NCBI RefSeq assembly: GCF_003931875.1
Contig: NZ_CP034245.1
Location: 372,001 to 436,000 of the forward strand
DNA: 64,000 nt
Source: Microbacterium sp. 10M-3C3
Lineage (GTDB): Bacteria; Actinomycetota; Actinomycetes; Actinomycetales; Microbacteriaceae
Direction of reading: 5' to 3'
Below, piece by piece: positions 47,265 to 58,792 of the stretch. The notes beneath the pieces were generated by a model that did not search any database, had not been told where the DNA came from, and was given only the letters and a program-made list of their open reading frames with translations. Positions within the stretch are counted from its first letter, which is position 1. Each line of letters opens with the position of its first letter. Made by a program: the position numbers and the translations under genes.

Positions 47265-48374
47265 GTGTCCACACCGCCGTTCCGCGCCGACATCGTCGGC
47301 AGCTTCCTCCGACCCGCCGCCCTCGCCGACGCCCGCCGCCGCCATGCCGACGGGCTGATCGACGACGAGGCGCTCCGCGTCGCGGAGGACACCACGATCG
47401 CCGAGCTCGTCGTGCAGGAGGCCGACGCCGGGCTGCGCCTCGCGACCGACGGCGAGTTCCGCCGGTCGTGGTGGCACTTCGACTTCTTCGGCGAGCTCGA
47501 CGGCGTCGACATCGTCGAGCTCGACCACGGCATCCAGTTCCAGGGCGTGCAGACCCGCCCGCGCGGCATCGAGATCTCCGGCCCGATCGGCTTCTCGCCG
47601 GCGCATCCGTTCCTCGAGCACTTCCGGTCGCTCAAGAGCATCGTGGAGCGCTCCACCGGCGCGGTCCCCAAGTTCACGATCCCCGCCCCCACGGTGCTCG
47701 ACTTCCGACTCGAGCCCGGCCACATCGCCGGCCCGTACGCGGGGCGCGACGACATCGTCGACGACCTCGTCACGGCGTACCGCGACGCGCTCGCGGCGTT
47801 CTACGAGGCCGGCGCGCGCTACGTGCAGTTCGACGACACCGCGTGGGCGTACCTGTGCTCGGACGTCGAGCTCGAGAAGGCACGTGCCCGCGGCATCGAG
47901 ACCGACGGCATCGCGGAGCGCTATGCGGCCCTGCTGAACCGCATCCTCGACGGCAAACCCGACGACCTGACCGTCACGACCCACGTGTGTCGCGGCAACT
48001 TCCGGTCGACGTGGATCTCGTCCGGCGGCTACGAGCCGGTGGCCGAGCAGCTGCTGGGTGCGACCGCGTACGACGGCTACTTCCTCGAGTACGACAACGA
48101 GCGCTCGGGCGGCTTCGAGCCGCTGCGCCACCTGCCGGCGGGTGACAAGACCGTCGTCCTGGGCCTGATCACGACGAAGACCGGCGACCTCGAGGACCCC
48201 GACGCCGTCAAGCGCCGCATCGACGAAGCCGCCGGCTTCGCGCCGCTCGAGCAGCTCGCGCTGAGCCCCCAGTGCGGCTTCGCCTCGACCGAGGAGGGCA
48301 ACGTCCTCACCGAGGACGAGCAGTGGGCGAAGGTGCGCGAAGTGGTCGCGATCGCCGCCGACGTCTGGCGCTGA
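47265..48374 (+). CDS. MetE-like cobalamin-independent methyltransferase domain protein
   Basis: A 369-residue protein equal to the catalytic half of MetE (methionine synthase). It lacks the N-terminal half. The zinc ligands are visible as His and Cys in TTHVCRGNFRS and Cys in LSPQCGFAST, with an EYDNERSGGFEPLRHL substrate loop. A GTG start with a -10 seven bases away is favoured over the upstream ATG. Being close to tetrahydrofolate-dependent O-demethylases, it could take the methyl group from methyl-tetrahydrofolate and pass it to a thiol such as homocysteine. This role is inference. Confidence 0.8.
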   Translation: MSTPPFRADIVGSFLRPAALADARRRHADGLIDDEALRVAEDTTIAELVVQEADAGLRLATDGEFRRSWWHFDFFGELDGVDIVELDHGIQFQGVQTRPRGIEISGPIGFSPAHPFLEHFRSLKSIVERSTGAVPKFTIPAPTVLDFRLEPGHIAGPYAGRDDIVDDLVTAYRDALAAFYEAGARYVQFDDTAWAYLCSDVELEKARARGIETDGIAERYAALLNRILDGKPDDLTVTTHVCRGNFRSTWISSGGYEPVAEQLLGATAYDGYFLEYDNERSGGFEPLRHLPAGDKTVVLGLITTKTGDLEDPDAVKRRIDEAAGFAPLEQLALSPQCGFASTEEGNVLTEDEQWAKVREVVAIAADVWR

Positions 48375-48380
48375 CGCGCG

Positions 48381-49328
48381 TCACACCAGCGGCGTGCCGT
48401 GGGTGTGGAAGGTCTCGATCGTCTTCATGCCCCACGCCTGACCCTTCTTGCGCTCCGTCTCGCTCCACTCCACGACCGGCTGGTCGGGGTCCAGAATCAG
48501 GCGGGCGCCGGCCTGCGCGAACTCGATGCGGTTGCCGCCCGGCTCCCATACGTACAGGAAGAACGTCTGGTTGATGGCGTGCTTGTGCGGGCCCGACTCG
48601 ATGTGGATGCCGTTCTCGAGGAAGATGTCGGCGGCCTTGAGGATGTCCTCGCGCGTGTCGGGCGCGAACGCGATGTGGTGCAGGCGGTTGCCGTGCTTCG
48701 TCCAGTCGTCGGAGTAGACGACGTCGTACGACTTCAGCGAGAAGTGGAACCACCACGCGGCGAAGCGGCCGTTGTCCAGCCGGATGCGCTCGGACTCCCG
48801 CATGCCCAGCGCCGTGGCCAGGAACTCGCCGTTGGCCTCGACGTCCTTCGCGAGGTAGTTGATGTGGTCGAGCCGCCGCGCGTTCACGCCGCGGCCCGGG
48901 AAGCGCGACGCCTGGTTCTTCAGCGCCGGCTTATCGTCGGTCGCGACGTAGCGCTCGGTGTCGTAGTAGATGCCCATCTCGTGGCCGTCGGGATCGTGGA
49001 AGACGAACGTACGGCCCGTTCCCACCTCGCCGTCGACCCACCCGTGGCCGAGCCCCGTGGCCTCGATCGCGGCCACCCGTCGCTCGAGCGCCTCCTCGGA
49101 CGAGGCGCGGAACGACGTGCGGCCGACGCCCGCGGCATCCGAGGCGGTGAGCTTGATCGTGTAGAGCTCGTACTCGTCCCACGTGCGCAGGTAGACCGAG
49201 TCGCCGCCCTCGGCGACGACGCGCATCGCGAGCAGCTCCTCGAAGAACCATCGGCTCTCGGCGGGCTTCGCGGTGAGCAGCTCGACGTTGGCGAGGTGGG
49301 CGACGTCGAACGACGTGTACGCGGTCAT
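48381..49328 (-). CDS. VOC-fold extradiol dioxygenase (catechol 2,3-dioxygenase type)
   Basis: A 315-residue type I extradiol dioxygenase with two VOC modules. The iron ligands match catechol 2,3-dioxygenase: H155 (RRLDHINYL), H217 or H218 (NRLHHIAF) and E269 (GNRIEF). Y259 and H248/H250 also agree with active-site residues of XylE-like enzymes. It is the last gene of a four-gene minus-strand operon after the GalB-, GalC- and GalD-like genes, and overlaps the GalD-like gene by 4 bases. From context it should open the ring of gallate, 3-O-methylgallate or a related trihydroxy acid. Sequence alone does not tell the substrate. Confidence 0.85.
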   Translation of the reverse strand: MTAYTSFDVAHLANVELLTAKPAESRWFFEELLAMRVVAEGGDSVYLRTWDEYELYTIKLTASDAAGVGRTSFRASSEEALERRVAAIEATGLGHGWVDGEVGTGRTFVFHDPDGHEMGIYYDTERYVATDDKPALKNQASRFPGRGVNARRLDHINYLAKDVEANGEFLATALGMRESERIRLDNGRFAAWWFHFSLKSYDVVYSDDWTKHGNRLHHIAFAPDTREDILKAADIFLENGIHIESGPHKHAINQTFFLYVWEPGGNRIEFAQAGARLILDPDQPVVEWSETERKKGQAWGMKTIETFHTHGTPLV

Positions 49329-50455
49329 GGGAGCGTCCTTCCTGACGGGGCGGGGGAGGCGGATGCGGCGGCCCGCGGGAACACGGTGCCGTCGAAGAGC
49401 TTGCGGGCCGTTCTGACGGACAGCGACGCGGCGTGCCACGCATCGGCGTCACGGCGCACGCGCACGCGCGAGATCAGGGAGCCGGTCGGGTGCTCGATCA
49501 CGATCGGCTCTTCCGACTCGGGGTCGGCGGAGCCGTCGCGCGCGACACCCGCGGCCACTGTGCCGGGGATCCGGAGGGCCGCGGCGACCGACGCGGCCAT
49601 GAGCACGCCGAGCGACGTGTGCACCCGGTGCGGGATGAAGGCGCGCGTGGCCACGTCGCCGCCGTCCGTGGGCGGGGCGAGGAGGATCACTTTTGGCACC
49701 GTCTGGTCGGACACGTCGCCGAGGCCCATGAGGGGCCCGGCGGCCAGGCGCAGCTCCTCGACCGCCCGGGCGACGGCCGCATCGGCCTCGAGCGCGGGCG
49801 GCGCCTCGGCGCCTGTCGCGCCCACGTCCTCAGCCCGCACGAGCACGACCGGCATGCCGTTGTCGATGAGGGTCACGGCGCGCCCGGCGACCTCGTCCCG
49901 CGCGCGCCCCGTCGGGAGCAGGGCCTTGCCCGCACCCGCCGAGACCTCCAGCTCGATCGGCGAGCCCGCGCCGGGCACGCCGTCGATCGCGGTGTCGCCG
50001 TCGTACCGCGGGCGTCCCTCCTCGACCGCGAAGGTCGCCGTGGCGATGTCGCCGGTGTTGACGAGCCGGATGCGCACGCGCGCGCTCGTGCCGCCCGCGG
50101 AGAGGAGGCCGCGCTCGAGCGCGAACGGGCCGATCCCGGCCAGGAGGTTCCCGCACGTCTGCGTGCGGGACACCCTCGGCTCGTCGATGCCGACCTGGAG
50201 GAAGAGGTAGTCGATGTCGACGCCCTCGGCCGTCGAGGGGCGGACGATCGCGACCTTGCTCGTGAGGGGGTGCGCCCCGCCGATGCCGTCGATCTGCCGC
50301 GGATCGGGGGAGCCCATGATGCGCAGGACGAGGTCGTCGACAGCGTCGTCCTCCGCGGGCAGGTCGTCGGCGAGGAAGTACGCGCCCTTCGAGGTGCCGC
50401 CGCGCAGGAGCATGCACGGCACGCCGTCGCGGTCGGGGTCACGCGGTGCCGGCAT
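49325..50455 (-). CDS. galD: PrpF family isomerase, 4-oxalomesaconate tautomerase (GalD-like)
   Basis: A 376-residue PrpF-fold protein. The N-terminal LRGGTSKGAYFLADDLP and the GGAHPLTSKVAIVRPS segment are hallmarks of the GalD/PrpF group, and the cysteine in TQTCGNLLAGIGPF is the second-half active-site Cys. GalD shifts the keto form of 4-oxalomesaconate to the enol form in gallate breakdown. Other PrpF proteins act on aconitate, but the GalB- and GalC-like neighbours point to gallate. It overlaps the RraA-like gene by 17 bases and the dioxygenase gene by 4. Confidence 0.85.
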   Translation of the reverse strand: MPAPRDPDRDGVPCMLLRGGTSKGAYFLADDLPAEDDAVDDLVLRIMGSPDPRQIDGIGGAHPLTSKVAIVRPSTAEGVDIDYLFLQVGIDEPRVSRTQTCGNLLAGIGPFALERGLLSAGGTSARVRIRLVNTGDIATATFAVEEGRPRYDGDTAIDGVPGAGSPIELEVSAGAGKALLPTGRARDEVAGRAVTLIDNGMPVVLVRAEDVGATGAEAPPALEADAAVARAVEELRLAAGPLMGLGDVSDQTVPKVILLAPPTDGGDVATRAFIPHRVHTSLGVLMAASVAAALRIPGTVAAGVARDGSADPESEEPIVIEHPTGSLISRVRVRRDADAWHAASLSVRTARKLFDGTVFPRAAASASPAPSGRTLP

Positions 50456-51149
50456 CGTATTCCGCCTGCGTCATGTATCGGATGCCGAGCTCGTCGACGA
50501 GCGGTCTGAGTCCCTTGCGGTCGAGGCTCAGCGCGCCGTCCGCGTAGGCGGTGCGGTCGGCCTCCTCCTTCGCGACGCGGGCGTCGGCGGCCGCGACGAC
50601 CTCGGCCGCGCGCTGCCGGGGGACGACGACAACGCCGTCGTCATCGGCGACGACGACGTCGCCGGGTCGCACCAGGGCGCCGGCCACGACGACGGGCACG
50701 TTCACCGAGCCGGGCGTGGCCTTCACCGTGCCCTGCGCGAACACGGCTCCCGACCACGCCGCGAACCCGAGCGCGCGCAGCTCGGCGGTGTCGCGGATGC
50801 CGGTCGTCGTGACGATGCCGCGCACGCCACGCGCGTGCAGCGCCGTGGCGAAGAGCTCGCCGAACGCGCCGTCGACCGACGGGGATGTCGTCGTCACGAC
50901 GAGCAGGTCGCCGGACCGGCACTGCTCCACCGCGACGTGGATCATGAGGTTGTCGCCCGGCGCGCACAGCACCGTGACCGCGGTCCCCGCCACGCGGCGG
51001 TCGGTCTGGATGGACCGGACGGCGGGGCCGACGAGACCCGTCCGTCCCATCGCCTCGTGAACCGTCGCGACGCCGTGTCGCCCCAGCGCCTCGACGTCCG
51101 CCGCATCCGCCCGTGCGATGTCGGTGACGACGACGGGACCGGCGGTCAT
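50439..51149 (-). CDS. galC: RraA-fold 4-carboxy-4-hydroxy-2-oxoadipate aldolase (GalC/LigK-like)
   Basis: A 236-residue RraA-family aldolase. The GELFATALHARGVRGIVTTTG strand and the RD of TGIRDTAEL form the metal and substrate site (G-x-L plus RD pattern). DNLMIHVAVEQCRSGDLLVV precedes it. This family splits 4-carboxy-4-hydroxy-2-oxoadipate into pyruvate and oxaloacetate, the last step of gallate and protocatechuate 4,5-cleavage routes. The start ATG overlaps the GalB stop by 4 bases. True RraA (RNase E inhibitor) is unlikely here because of the operon. Confidence 0.85.
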   Translation of the reverse strand: MTAGPVVVTDIARADAADVEALGRHGVATVHEAMGRTGLVGPAVRSIQTDRRVAGTAVTVLCAPGDNLMIHVAVEQCRSGDLLVVTTTSPSVDGAFGELFATALHARGVRGIVTTTGIRDTAELRALGFAAWSGAVFAQGTVKATPGSVNVPVVVAGALVRPGDVVVADDDGVVVVPRQRAAEVVAAADARVAKEEADRTAYADGALSLDRKGLRPLVDELGIRYMTQAEYDAGTA

Positions 51150-51892
51150 GACAGGACGCTCGTGACCTGCGGCAGATGCCGCATGTACGCCTCGCCCATC
51201 GTCTCGTGCGGGAGACCCAGGTTCGGCCCGGCGTTGCGCTTGACCTGCACGCCCCGGCGGACGGCGAGGTCGGTGTAGTACGACCACATGTGCTTCTGCG
51301 CGGGCAGGCACTCCATCGCGGCGCGCTTGCGGGGGAAGGCCTCGGTGATGTCGAGCAGCACGTTCGGTGTGAAGTCGCACTGCTCCGGCTGGTGCGGCTC
51401 GAAGAAGAACACCGGCGGCGCGCCGATGATCTCGTCCTTCGTCGGGAAGCTCCCGTCCGAGTTCGCGACACCGATCGCCTGCGCGAGGATGCGCGCCTGC
51501 AGCGCCATTCTGGCGGCGGCCGGATGGTCGCCGTTGTACGGGTCGCGCAGCGTGTGGGTGAGGACGACGGCGGGCTGCACGCGCCGGTACAGGTCGACCA
51601 GGCGCGCGACCGCCTCGGGCGACTCGACGAGCGGGTAGTCGCCCAGGTCGAGGAACTCGATCTCCGCGCCGAGGGCGGATGCTGCGGCCTCGGCCTCCTC
51701 GCGACGAATGCCCTTGATCTCGTCGAGCGACTTGCCCGCGAGCCACTGGCTGGCCGACTCGCCCCGCTCGCCGTACGACAGGCAGGCGACGACGGCGCGC
51801 TCGCCGCGCATCGCGGTCGCCGCGATCGCACCGCCCGCTCGCCACACGAAGTCGCCCGCGTGCGCGCTGATGACCAGGAGCGTCTCTGCCAT
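51146..51892 (-). CDS. galB: PIG-L family 4-oxalomesaconate hydratase (GalB-like)
   Basis: A 248-residue PIG-L-fold protein. The metal site is AHAGDFVWRAGG (residues about 9-20) instead of the usual AHPDDE of deacetylases; GalB-type hydratases show the same change. ACLSYGERGESASQWL is also seen in that group. LTHTLRDPYNGDHPAAA supplies later metal ligands. It is the first gene of the four-gene operon transcribed away from ligM. An upstream in-frame ATG at 51904 is less likely. It would hydrate 4-oxalomesaconate to 4-carboxy-4-hydroxy-2-oxoadipate. Confidence 0.85.
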   Translation of the reverse strand: MAETLLVISAHAGDFVWRAGGAIAATAMRGERAVVACLSYGERGESASQWLAGKSLDEIKGIRREEAEAAASALGAEIEFLDLGDYPLVESPEAVARLVDLYRRVQPAVVLTHTLRDPYNGDHPAAARMALQARILAQAIGVANSDGSFPTKDEIIGAPPVFFFEPHQPEQCDFTPNVLLDITEAFPRKRAAMECLPAQKHMWSYYTDLAVRRGVQVKRNAGPNLGLPHETMGEAYMRHLPQVTSVLS

Positions 51893-51931
51893 GCGGCCAG
51901 GCAATCACACCCCTGGTGGAATGGTCAACAA

Positions 51932-51943
51932 ATTGTCTACAAT
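51932..51943. promoter_or_regulatory. GntR-type operator between galB and ligM
   Basis: ATTGT-CT-ACAAT is a 5+2+5 inverted repeat in the 123-base gap between the divergent galB and ligM genes. With flanks it reads CAAATTGTCTACAATC, shared with the other two sites of this region. It is placed to control both operons. Confidence 0.65.
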
Positions 51944-51970
51944 CGTGGCGACGAATCCCTCTCCCCGTAG

Positions 51971-54770
<2,800 letters not shown>

Positions 54771-54783
<13 letters not shown>

Positions 54784-55559
54784 CCCTCCGAGCCCGCGCG
54801 ATGGGTGCGCTCCAGCCGCGCGAGCGTCGCGCGGGCCATGTCGGCGGGGGTTCCCGCCGCCTCGAGAGCGTCCACGACGGCCGCCATCTCGTCCGCGCGC
54901 CTTGCGGCGTGCCGGGCGGTCCCCGTGACGAGGCGGTCGAGGAGGGCCTCGCCGTCGGGGCCGAGCTCGCGCGCCATCTGCGTCCGCAGCCACGCCTCCG
55001 CTCCCGCGGGACGCGCCGCGTCGAGTCCTTCCATCACGAGCGCTGCGAGGCCCTTCATGAACGCGCTGCGCAGCAGCCGCAGCCGCGCCGCCTCGCCCGC
55101 AGGCGCGTCGAGCACGTCGACGGGCACCCCGAAGGGCGCGAGGCGCGCGGCGAAGGCGGCGGCACCCGTGCCGCTGGCGATCAGCGGCGTGCGGTGTCCC
55201 GCGCGAGGCACGGGTGCGAGCACACCCACGTCGGCCATCGCCACCCCGCGCCGCGCCGCGACGTCCGCCACCGCCGCCTTGACCTCGGCCGCGGCGGTGT
55301 TCAGATCGGCGTAGACGACACCGTTGTGCATGTGCGGCAAGGCGGCGGCGGCGACGTCGATCGCCACGCGCGCATGCACGAGGCTCAGGACGACGTCCGC
55401 GTCCGCCACCGCATCCGCGAGCGTCGCGCGCTCCGCGACCCCCGGGTGCTCGAGGCGGTGGGCCGGGTCGAACCCCCGCACCTCGGCGCCGGCCGCGGCG
55501 AGCCCGGTGGCGTAGCGCGATCCGGCTTCGCCGAGGCCGATGACCGCCACGCGCGTCAC
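54771..55559 (-). CDS. NAD(P)-dependent oxidoreductase with DUF1932 (6-phosphogluconate dehydrogenase-like)
   Basis: A 262-residue dehydrogenase of the 6-phosphogluconate/3-hydroxyisobutyrate group. The GTG start is an overlap with the IclR stop. The N-terminal VAVIGLGEAGSRYATGLAAAG binds the cofactor, and the C-terminal AARLRLLRSAFMKGLAALVMEGL matches DUF1932. Members of this group are found in aromatic catabolic clusters, but the reaction is not established. The catalytic Lys of related dehydrogenases may be the K of FMKGL. Confidence 0.75.
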
Positions 55560-56422
55560 GGCCGCGACCCCGCCTCGGGGAGGCCCTCGAGGTACTCGAG
55601 CGACCGCCGCGACCTGGTGAGCAGCGCGCGCAGCGCGTGCTCGTGCGCATCGGGGCGATAGGCCTTGCGCAGGTCGCGGGCGATGCCCGCGGCCGCGCGC
55701 CGGAGCACCTCGACGTACGGCGCGGGCGGGCTGTCGTCGTTCGCGACCACGACGCCGATCGCCGCGTAGACCGTCGCATCCGGGCCTTCGACGGGCACCG
55801 CGACGCCGCGCGACTCGGGGTGGATGAAGCCGTCGGCCACGGCGTAGCCGTCGCGGCGCACGTGCGCGAGCGCCGTGTGCAGCTGCGCGGGGGTGCGGAG
55901 GCCGCGGTCGGTGACCGGCTCGAATCCTCCCGCGACGACGTCGTCGATGACCGCGGGCTCGGCCCACGCCAGGAGGACGAGCCCGCTCGAGGACAGCGGG
56001 AGCGGGATGCGGCCACCCAGCAGCGTCGCGTTCACGACCGCGTCGCGGGCCGAGAGCCGCTCGACGAACAGCACGTCGCGGGCGCTGCGCACGCCCAGCT
56101 GCACGTGCTGGCGCACCCGTTCGTGCACGGCTCCGAGCCACGGGCGGGCGACCTCGCGCAACCCGATCGCGCCGGGAGTGCGGCTCGCGAACTCCCACAG
56201 CCGCACGCCCAGCCGGTACGACCGGTCGGGGAGGCGCTCGATCAGGCCCTCGCGCTCGAGGTCGCGCAGCAGCCGGTGCGCGCTCGAGCGCGGCAGTCCG
56301 GTCGCGAGGGCGATCTCGGTGAGCGTGCGGTACGGATGCCACGCGTCGAAGCTCTCCAGGATGCGGATGTGGCGGCGCAGCACCGACTCCGGCTCGGCAT
56401 GCGGCTGCGTCTGCGCGGGCAT
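55556..56422 (-). CDS. IclR family transcriptional regulator
   Basis: A 288-residue IclR protein. The winged helix is at residues 20-80 (RTLTEIALATGLPRSSAHRLLRDL and a wing), and the effector domain has the usual GFEPVTDRGLRTPAQL region and GVAVPVEGPDATVYAAIGV. The IclR family often controls aromatic acid genes (PcaR, PobR). It shares an operon with the DUF1932 oxidoreductase and lies next to the third demethylase-like gene. Target sites are not evident. Confidence 0.88.
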   Translation of the reverse strand: MPAQTQPHAEPESVLRRHIRILESFDAWHPYRTLTEIALATGLPRSSAHRLLRDLEREGLIERLPDRSYRLGVRLWEFASRTPGAIGLREVARPWLGAVHERVRQHVQLGVRSARDVLFVERLSARDAVVNATLLGGRIPLPLSSSGLVLLAWAEPAVIDDVVAGGFEPVTDRGLRTPAQLHTALAHVRRDGYAVADGFIHPESRGVAVPVEGPDATVYAAIGVVVANDDSPPAPYVEVLRRAAAGIARDLRKAYRPDAHEHALRALLTRSRRSLEYLEGLPEAGSRP

Positions 56423-56459
56423 CGCGTCCTCCTCGACCCCGCCATGGTAGTCGCCGCGG

Positions 56460-57827
56460 TCAGCGGTCCGAGCGGTACACCGTCCGGGCGAAGTCGTGGA
56501 AGGGCGCGGGCGCGACGGTCGCGCGGATCGGCACCTGACGGTGCACGGCGTCGACCGACGCCTTGCGGGTGACGGGCTCCTCGCCCCACACGATCTGGAC
56601 CTCGGTGCCGTCGGGCACGTCGACGTCGATCGTCGCGAGGGACATGTACAGCTGATCGAACGCGACGTAGCCCGCGTCGGTGGAGATGCCGACGAGGCGG
56701 TCGCCGAGGCGCACCTCGTCCATCTGATAGAAGCCGTAGCGGGCTTTCGGGAAGTCGAGGTACTTCGCCGGGATCCCGGGCTCCACCTGCGAGCGCACGA
56801 CCGCGGCGACGTCCTCGGCGTGCCACAGGAGGGTGGCCTTCCGTCGGCGCGGGGCGGCGGCGTGGCGCTCGAGGGCGGCGCGTCCGTGGAAGTCGTGATC
56901 GAAGCGCACCGAGCGGCCGAGCCCGATGTCGAACGGCGTCATGTAGTACGCGTGGATGTCGGCGGGCGCGTAGGAGCCCGCGAGCGAGCCTGCGCGCGCG
57001 GCGGGGAGCCAGGCGCGGTACGCGTCGGCGTCCGCGTCGAAGATCGCCGGGAACGGCGTCGGCACCCAGCCGGATTCGAGCGGCGTCGACGAGTACGCCT
57101 TGGCGCCCACCCGTCGGATGCCGTGTTCGGCGCCCGCCGCCATGATGGCCTCGAGCACGGCCTCGTTGTCCTCCCACGCTCCGTAGAACTCGAAGCCCGG
57201 CTGCCCGGCCATGCCGTGACGCAGCGCGCGCAGACGCCGCCCCGCGATCTCGACCTCGCCGATGTGGAAGAACTTCAGCTCGGGCGGCGGGCCGCCGAAG
57301 AGGATCGTCATGACGACGTCCGCCTGAGGCCCCTGCAGCTCGTACCGGAAGAACGTCGGCGGTCCCTGGCGCATGTGCGAGTTGCCCTCGAGGCGCGCAT
57401 GCACGTCGTGTCCGTCGGTCGCCGCGCGCTCGACGTGGAAGCGCACCCAGTCGATCAGCAGGTGGTGCCCGACGAGGACGAGCCCCTCGGGTCCCCGGGC
57501 GTTGTAGAAGAGGATCCCGTCGCCGATGAGGAAGCCGTCGTCGTTGACCGCGATGAGTTGCTTCGCGACGCCCGGGCGGAAGGTCGCGAACGTGTTCGGC
57601 GAGATCGAGGCCAGCAGCGGCAGCAGATCGTCCCCATGGAGGAACAGCTGCGTCATGTGGTGCGACTGGTCCATCAGGGCGACGCTGGTCATCCATGAGC
57701 GCTGCTCGTCGCGCCAGTTGGTGAATTCCGGCGCCACCGGGAAGGTGAAGGCCGGCCAGTCCTGGTTGCGCAGCAGCTCGACAGGGCCGCCCACTCGTGT
57801 GATCGCGTCCGCCAGTGTCTCGGTCAT
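56460..57827 (-). CDS. LigM/DesA-like aryl O-demethylase, paralogue 3
   Basis: A 455-residue GcvT-fold protein related to LigM and to paralogue 2. It begins MTETLADAITRVGGPVELLRN; the ATG at 57827 follows GGAGGGT. The pair of tyrosines at 27 and 29 is Phe and Phe, and the LigM arginine is replaced by His (LVLVGHHLLIDW). The GAKAYSSTPLESGW tyrosine is kept. It faces the divergent importer genes and shares an operator region with them. Substrate is unknown but probably another methoxylated aromatic acid. Confidence 0.8.
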   Translation of the reverse strand: MTETLADAITRVGGPVELLRNQDWPAFTFPVAPEFTNWRDEQRSWMTSVALMDQSHHMTQLFLHGDDLLPLLASISPNTFATFRPGVAKQLIAVNDDGFLIGDGILFYNARGPEGLVLVGHHLLIDWVRFHVERAATDGHDVHARLEGNSHMRQGPPTFFRYELQGPQADVVMTILFGGPPPELKFFHIGEVEIAGRRLRALRHGMAGQPGFEFYGAWEDNEAVLEAIMAAGAEHGIRRVGAKAYSSTPLESGWVPTPFPAIFDADADAYRAWLPAARAGSLAGSYAPADIHAYYMTPFDIGLGRSVRFDHDFHGRAALERHAAAPRRRKATLLWHAEDVAAVVRSQVEPGIPAKYLDFPKARYGFYQMDEVRLGDRLVGISTDAGYVAFDQLYMSLATIDVDVPDGTEVQIVWGEEPVTRKASVDAVHRQVPIRATVAPAPFHDFARTVYRSDR

Positions 57828-57940
57828 CGTCGACCCTCCTCGTCCGGCGCCAGCGTACGAGCGCGTTCGACCGGGTCGATGCGCCCGCTTCCGCTGAGCG
57901 GAAGTCACGATCGCACGACGACTCGGATGCTGACGCCAAA

Positions 57941-57952
57941 ATCGTTGACAAT
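57941..57952. promoter_or_regulatory. GntR-type operator over a promoter of the liv-type operon
   Basis: ATCGT-TG-ACAAT matches the site near ligM (full form CAAAATCGTTGACAATC). TTGACA (57945-57950), a 17-base spacer and TACCGT (57968-57973) form a good sigma-70 promoter for the importer, so a bound repressor would block it. It also faces the divergent paralogue 3 gene. Confidence 0.7.
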
Positions 57953-58012
57953 CTCGGAGCGAATCCGTACCGTCCCAGCAGGACCACACGCGACGACGCG
58001 AAGGGAGCCGGC

Positions 58013-58792
58013 ATGGGAGCACGTCTCGCGGTTCGCGACGTGAGCCTGCACTTCGGCGGGGTGAAAGTGCTCGAGGACGTCGGCTTCACCGTCGACGACG
58101 GACAGATCCTCGGCCTCGTGGGCCCCAACGGCGCCGGCAAGACGTCGCTGTTCAACTGCGTGAGCGGGCACTACCGGCCGAGCGCGGGCTCCATCACGAT
58201 CGACGACGTCGAGATCATCGGATCCTCTCCCGCGCGCCTCGCGCGACACGGCCTGGCGCGCACGTTCCAGCATCCCGCGCTCCAGCTGCACGACACGGTG
58301 CTCGAGAACGTGCTCCTCGGCGCGCACGGCCGCCTGCCGGGCGGCCCGGTCGAGTGGGCGCTGCGCCTGCCGCGCACGACGCGCACCGAGAAGCAGCTGC
58401 GGGCCGAGGCCCTGGATCTGCTCGAGCGCAACGGCCTCGGCTGGGCCGCCCGCACCCGCGCCGACGAGCTCTCGCACGGCCTGCACAAGGGCATCGAGCT
58501 GTGCCGCGCGCTGCTCATGCGCCCGCGCCTGTTGCTTCTGGACGAACCCGCCGCGGGGCTTCCGCACGGCGAGGTCGAGCAGCTCATCGCCTCCGTCCGC
58601 CGCGTGCGCGACGAGGGCATCACCGTCGTGATCGTCGAGCACAACATGGGACTCATCTCGGCGGTCACCGACCGCGTCGTCGTCCTCGACCACGGCCGCA
58701 AGCTCATGGAGGGGACGGCCGCCGAGGCGCAGGCCGACCCGCGCGTCATCGAGGCCTACATCGGGAAGGACGCCGCCGATGACGCTGCTTGA
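58013..58792 (+). CDS. Branched-chain-type ABC ATPase (LivG-like)
   Basis: A 259-residue LivG ATPase with Walker A GPNGAGKTS (38-46), signature LSHGLHKGIELCRAL and Walker B LLLLDEP. GPNGAGKTSLFNCVSG is the usual HAAT-type sequence. It opens a five-gene importer operon and follows AAGGGAGC ahead of ATG 58013. It overlaps LivF by 14 bases. In the context of aromatic genes it likely energises uptake of aromatic acids. Confidence 0.92.
   Translation: MGARLAVRDVSLHFGGVKVLEDVGFTVDDGQILGLVGPNGAGKTSLFNCVSGHYRPSAGSITIDDVEIIGSSPARLARHGLARTFQHPALQLHDTVLENVLLGAHGRLPGGPVEWALRLPRTTRTEKQLRAEALDLLERNGLGWAARTRADELSHGLHKGIELCRALLMRPRLLLLDEPAAGLPHGEVEQLIASVRRVRDEGITVVIVEHNMGLISAVTDRVVVLDHGRKLMEGTAAEAQADPRVIEAYIGKDAADDAA

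Noticed and set aside
50439..51149. Ribonuclease E inhibitor RraA
   Set aside because: The fold is shared, but the operon with GalB- and GalD-like genes makes the aldolase function far more likely.
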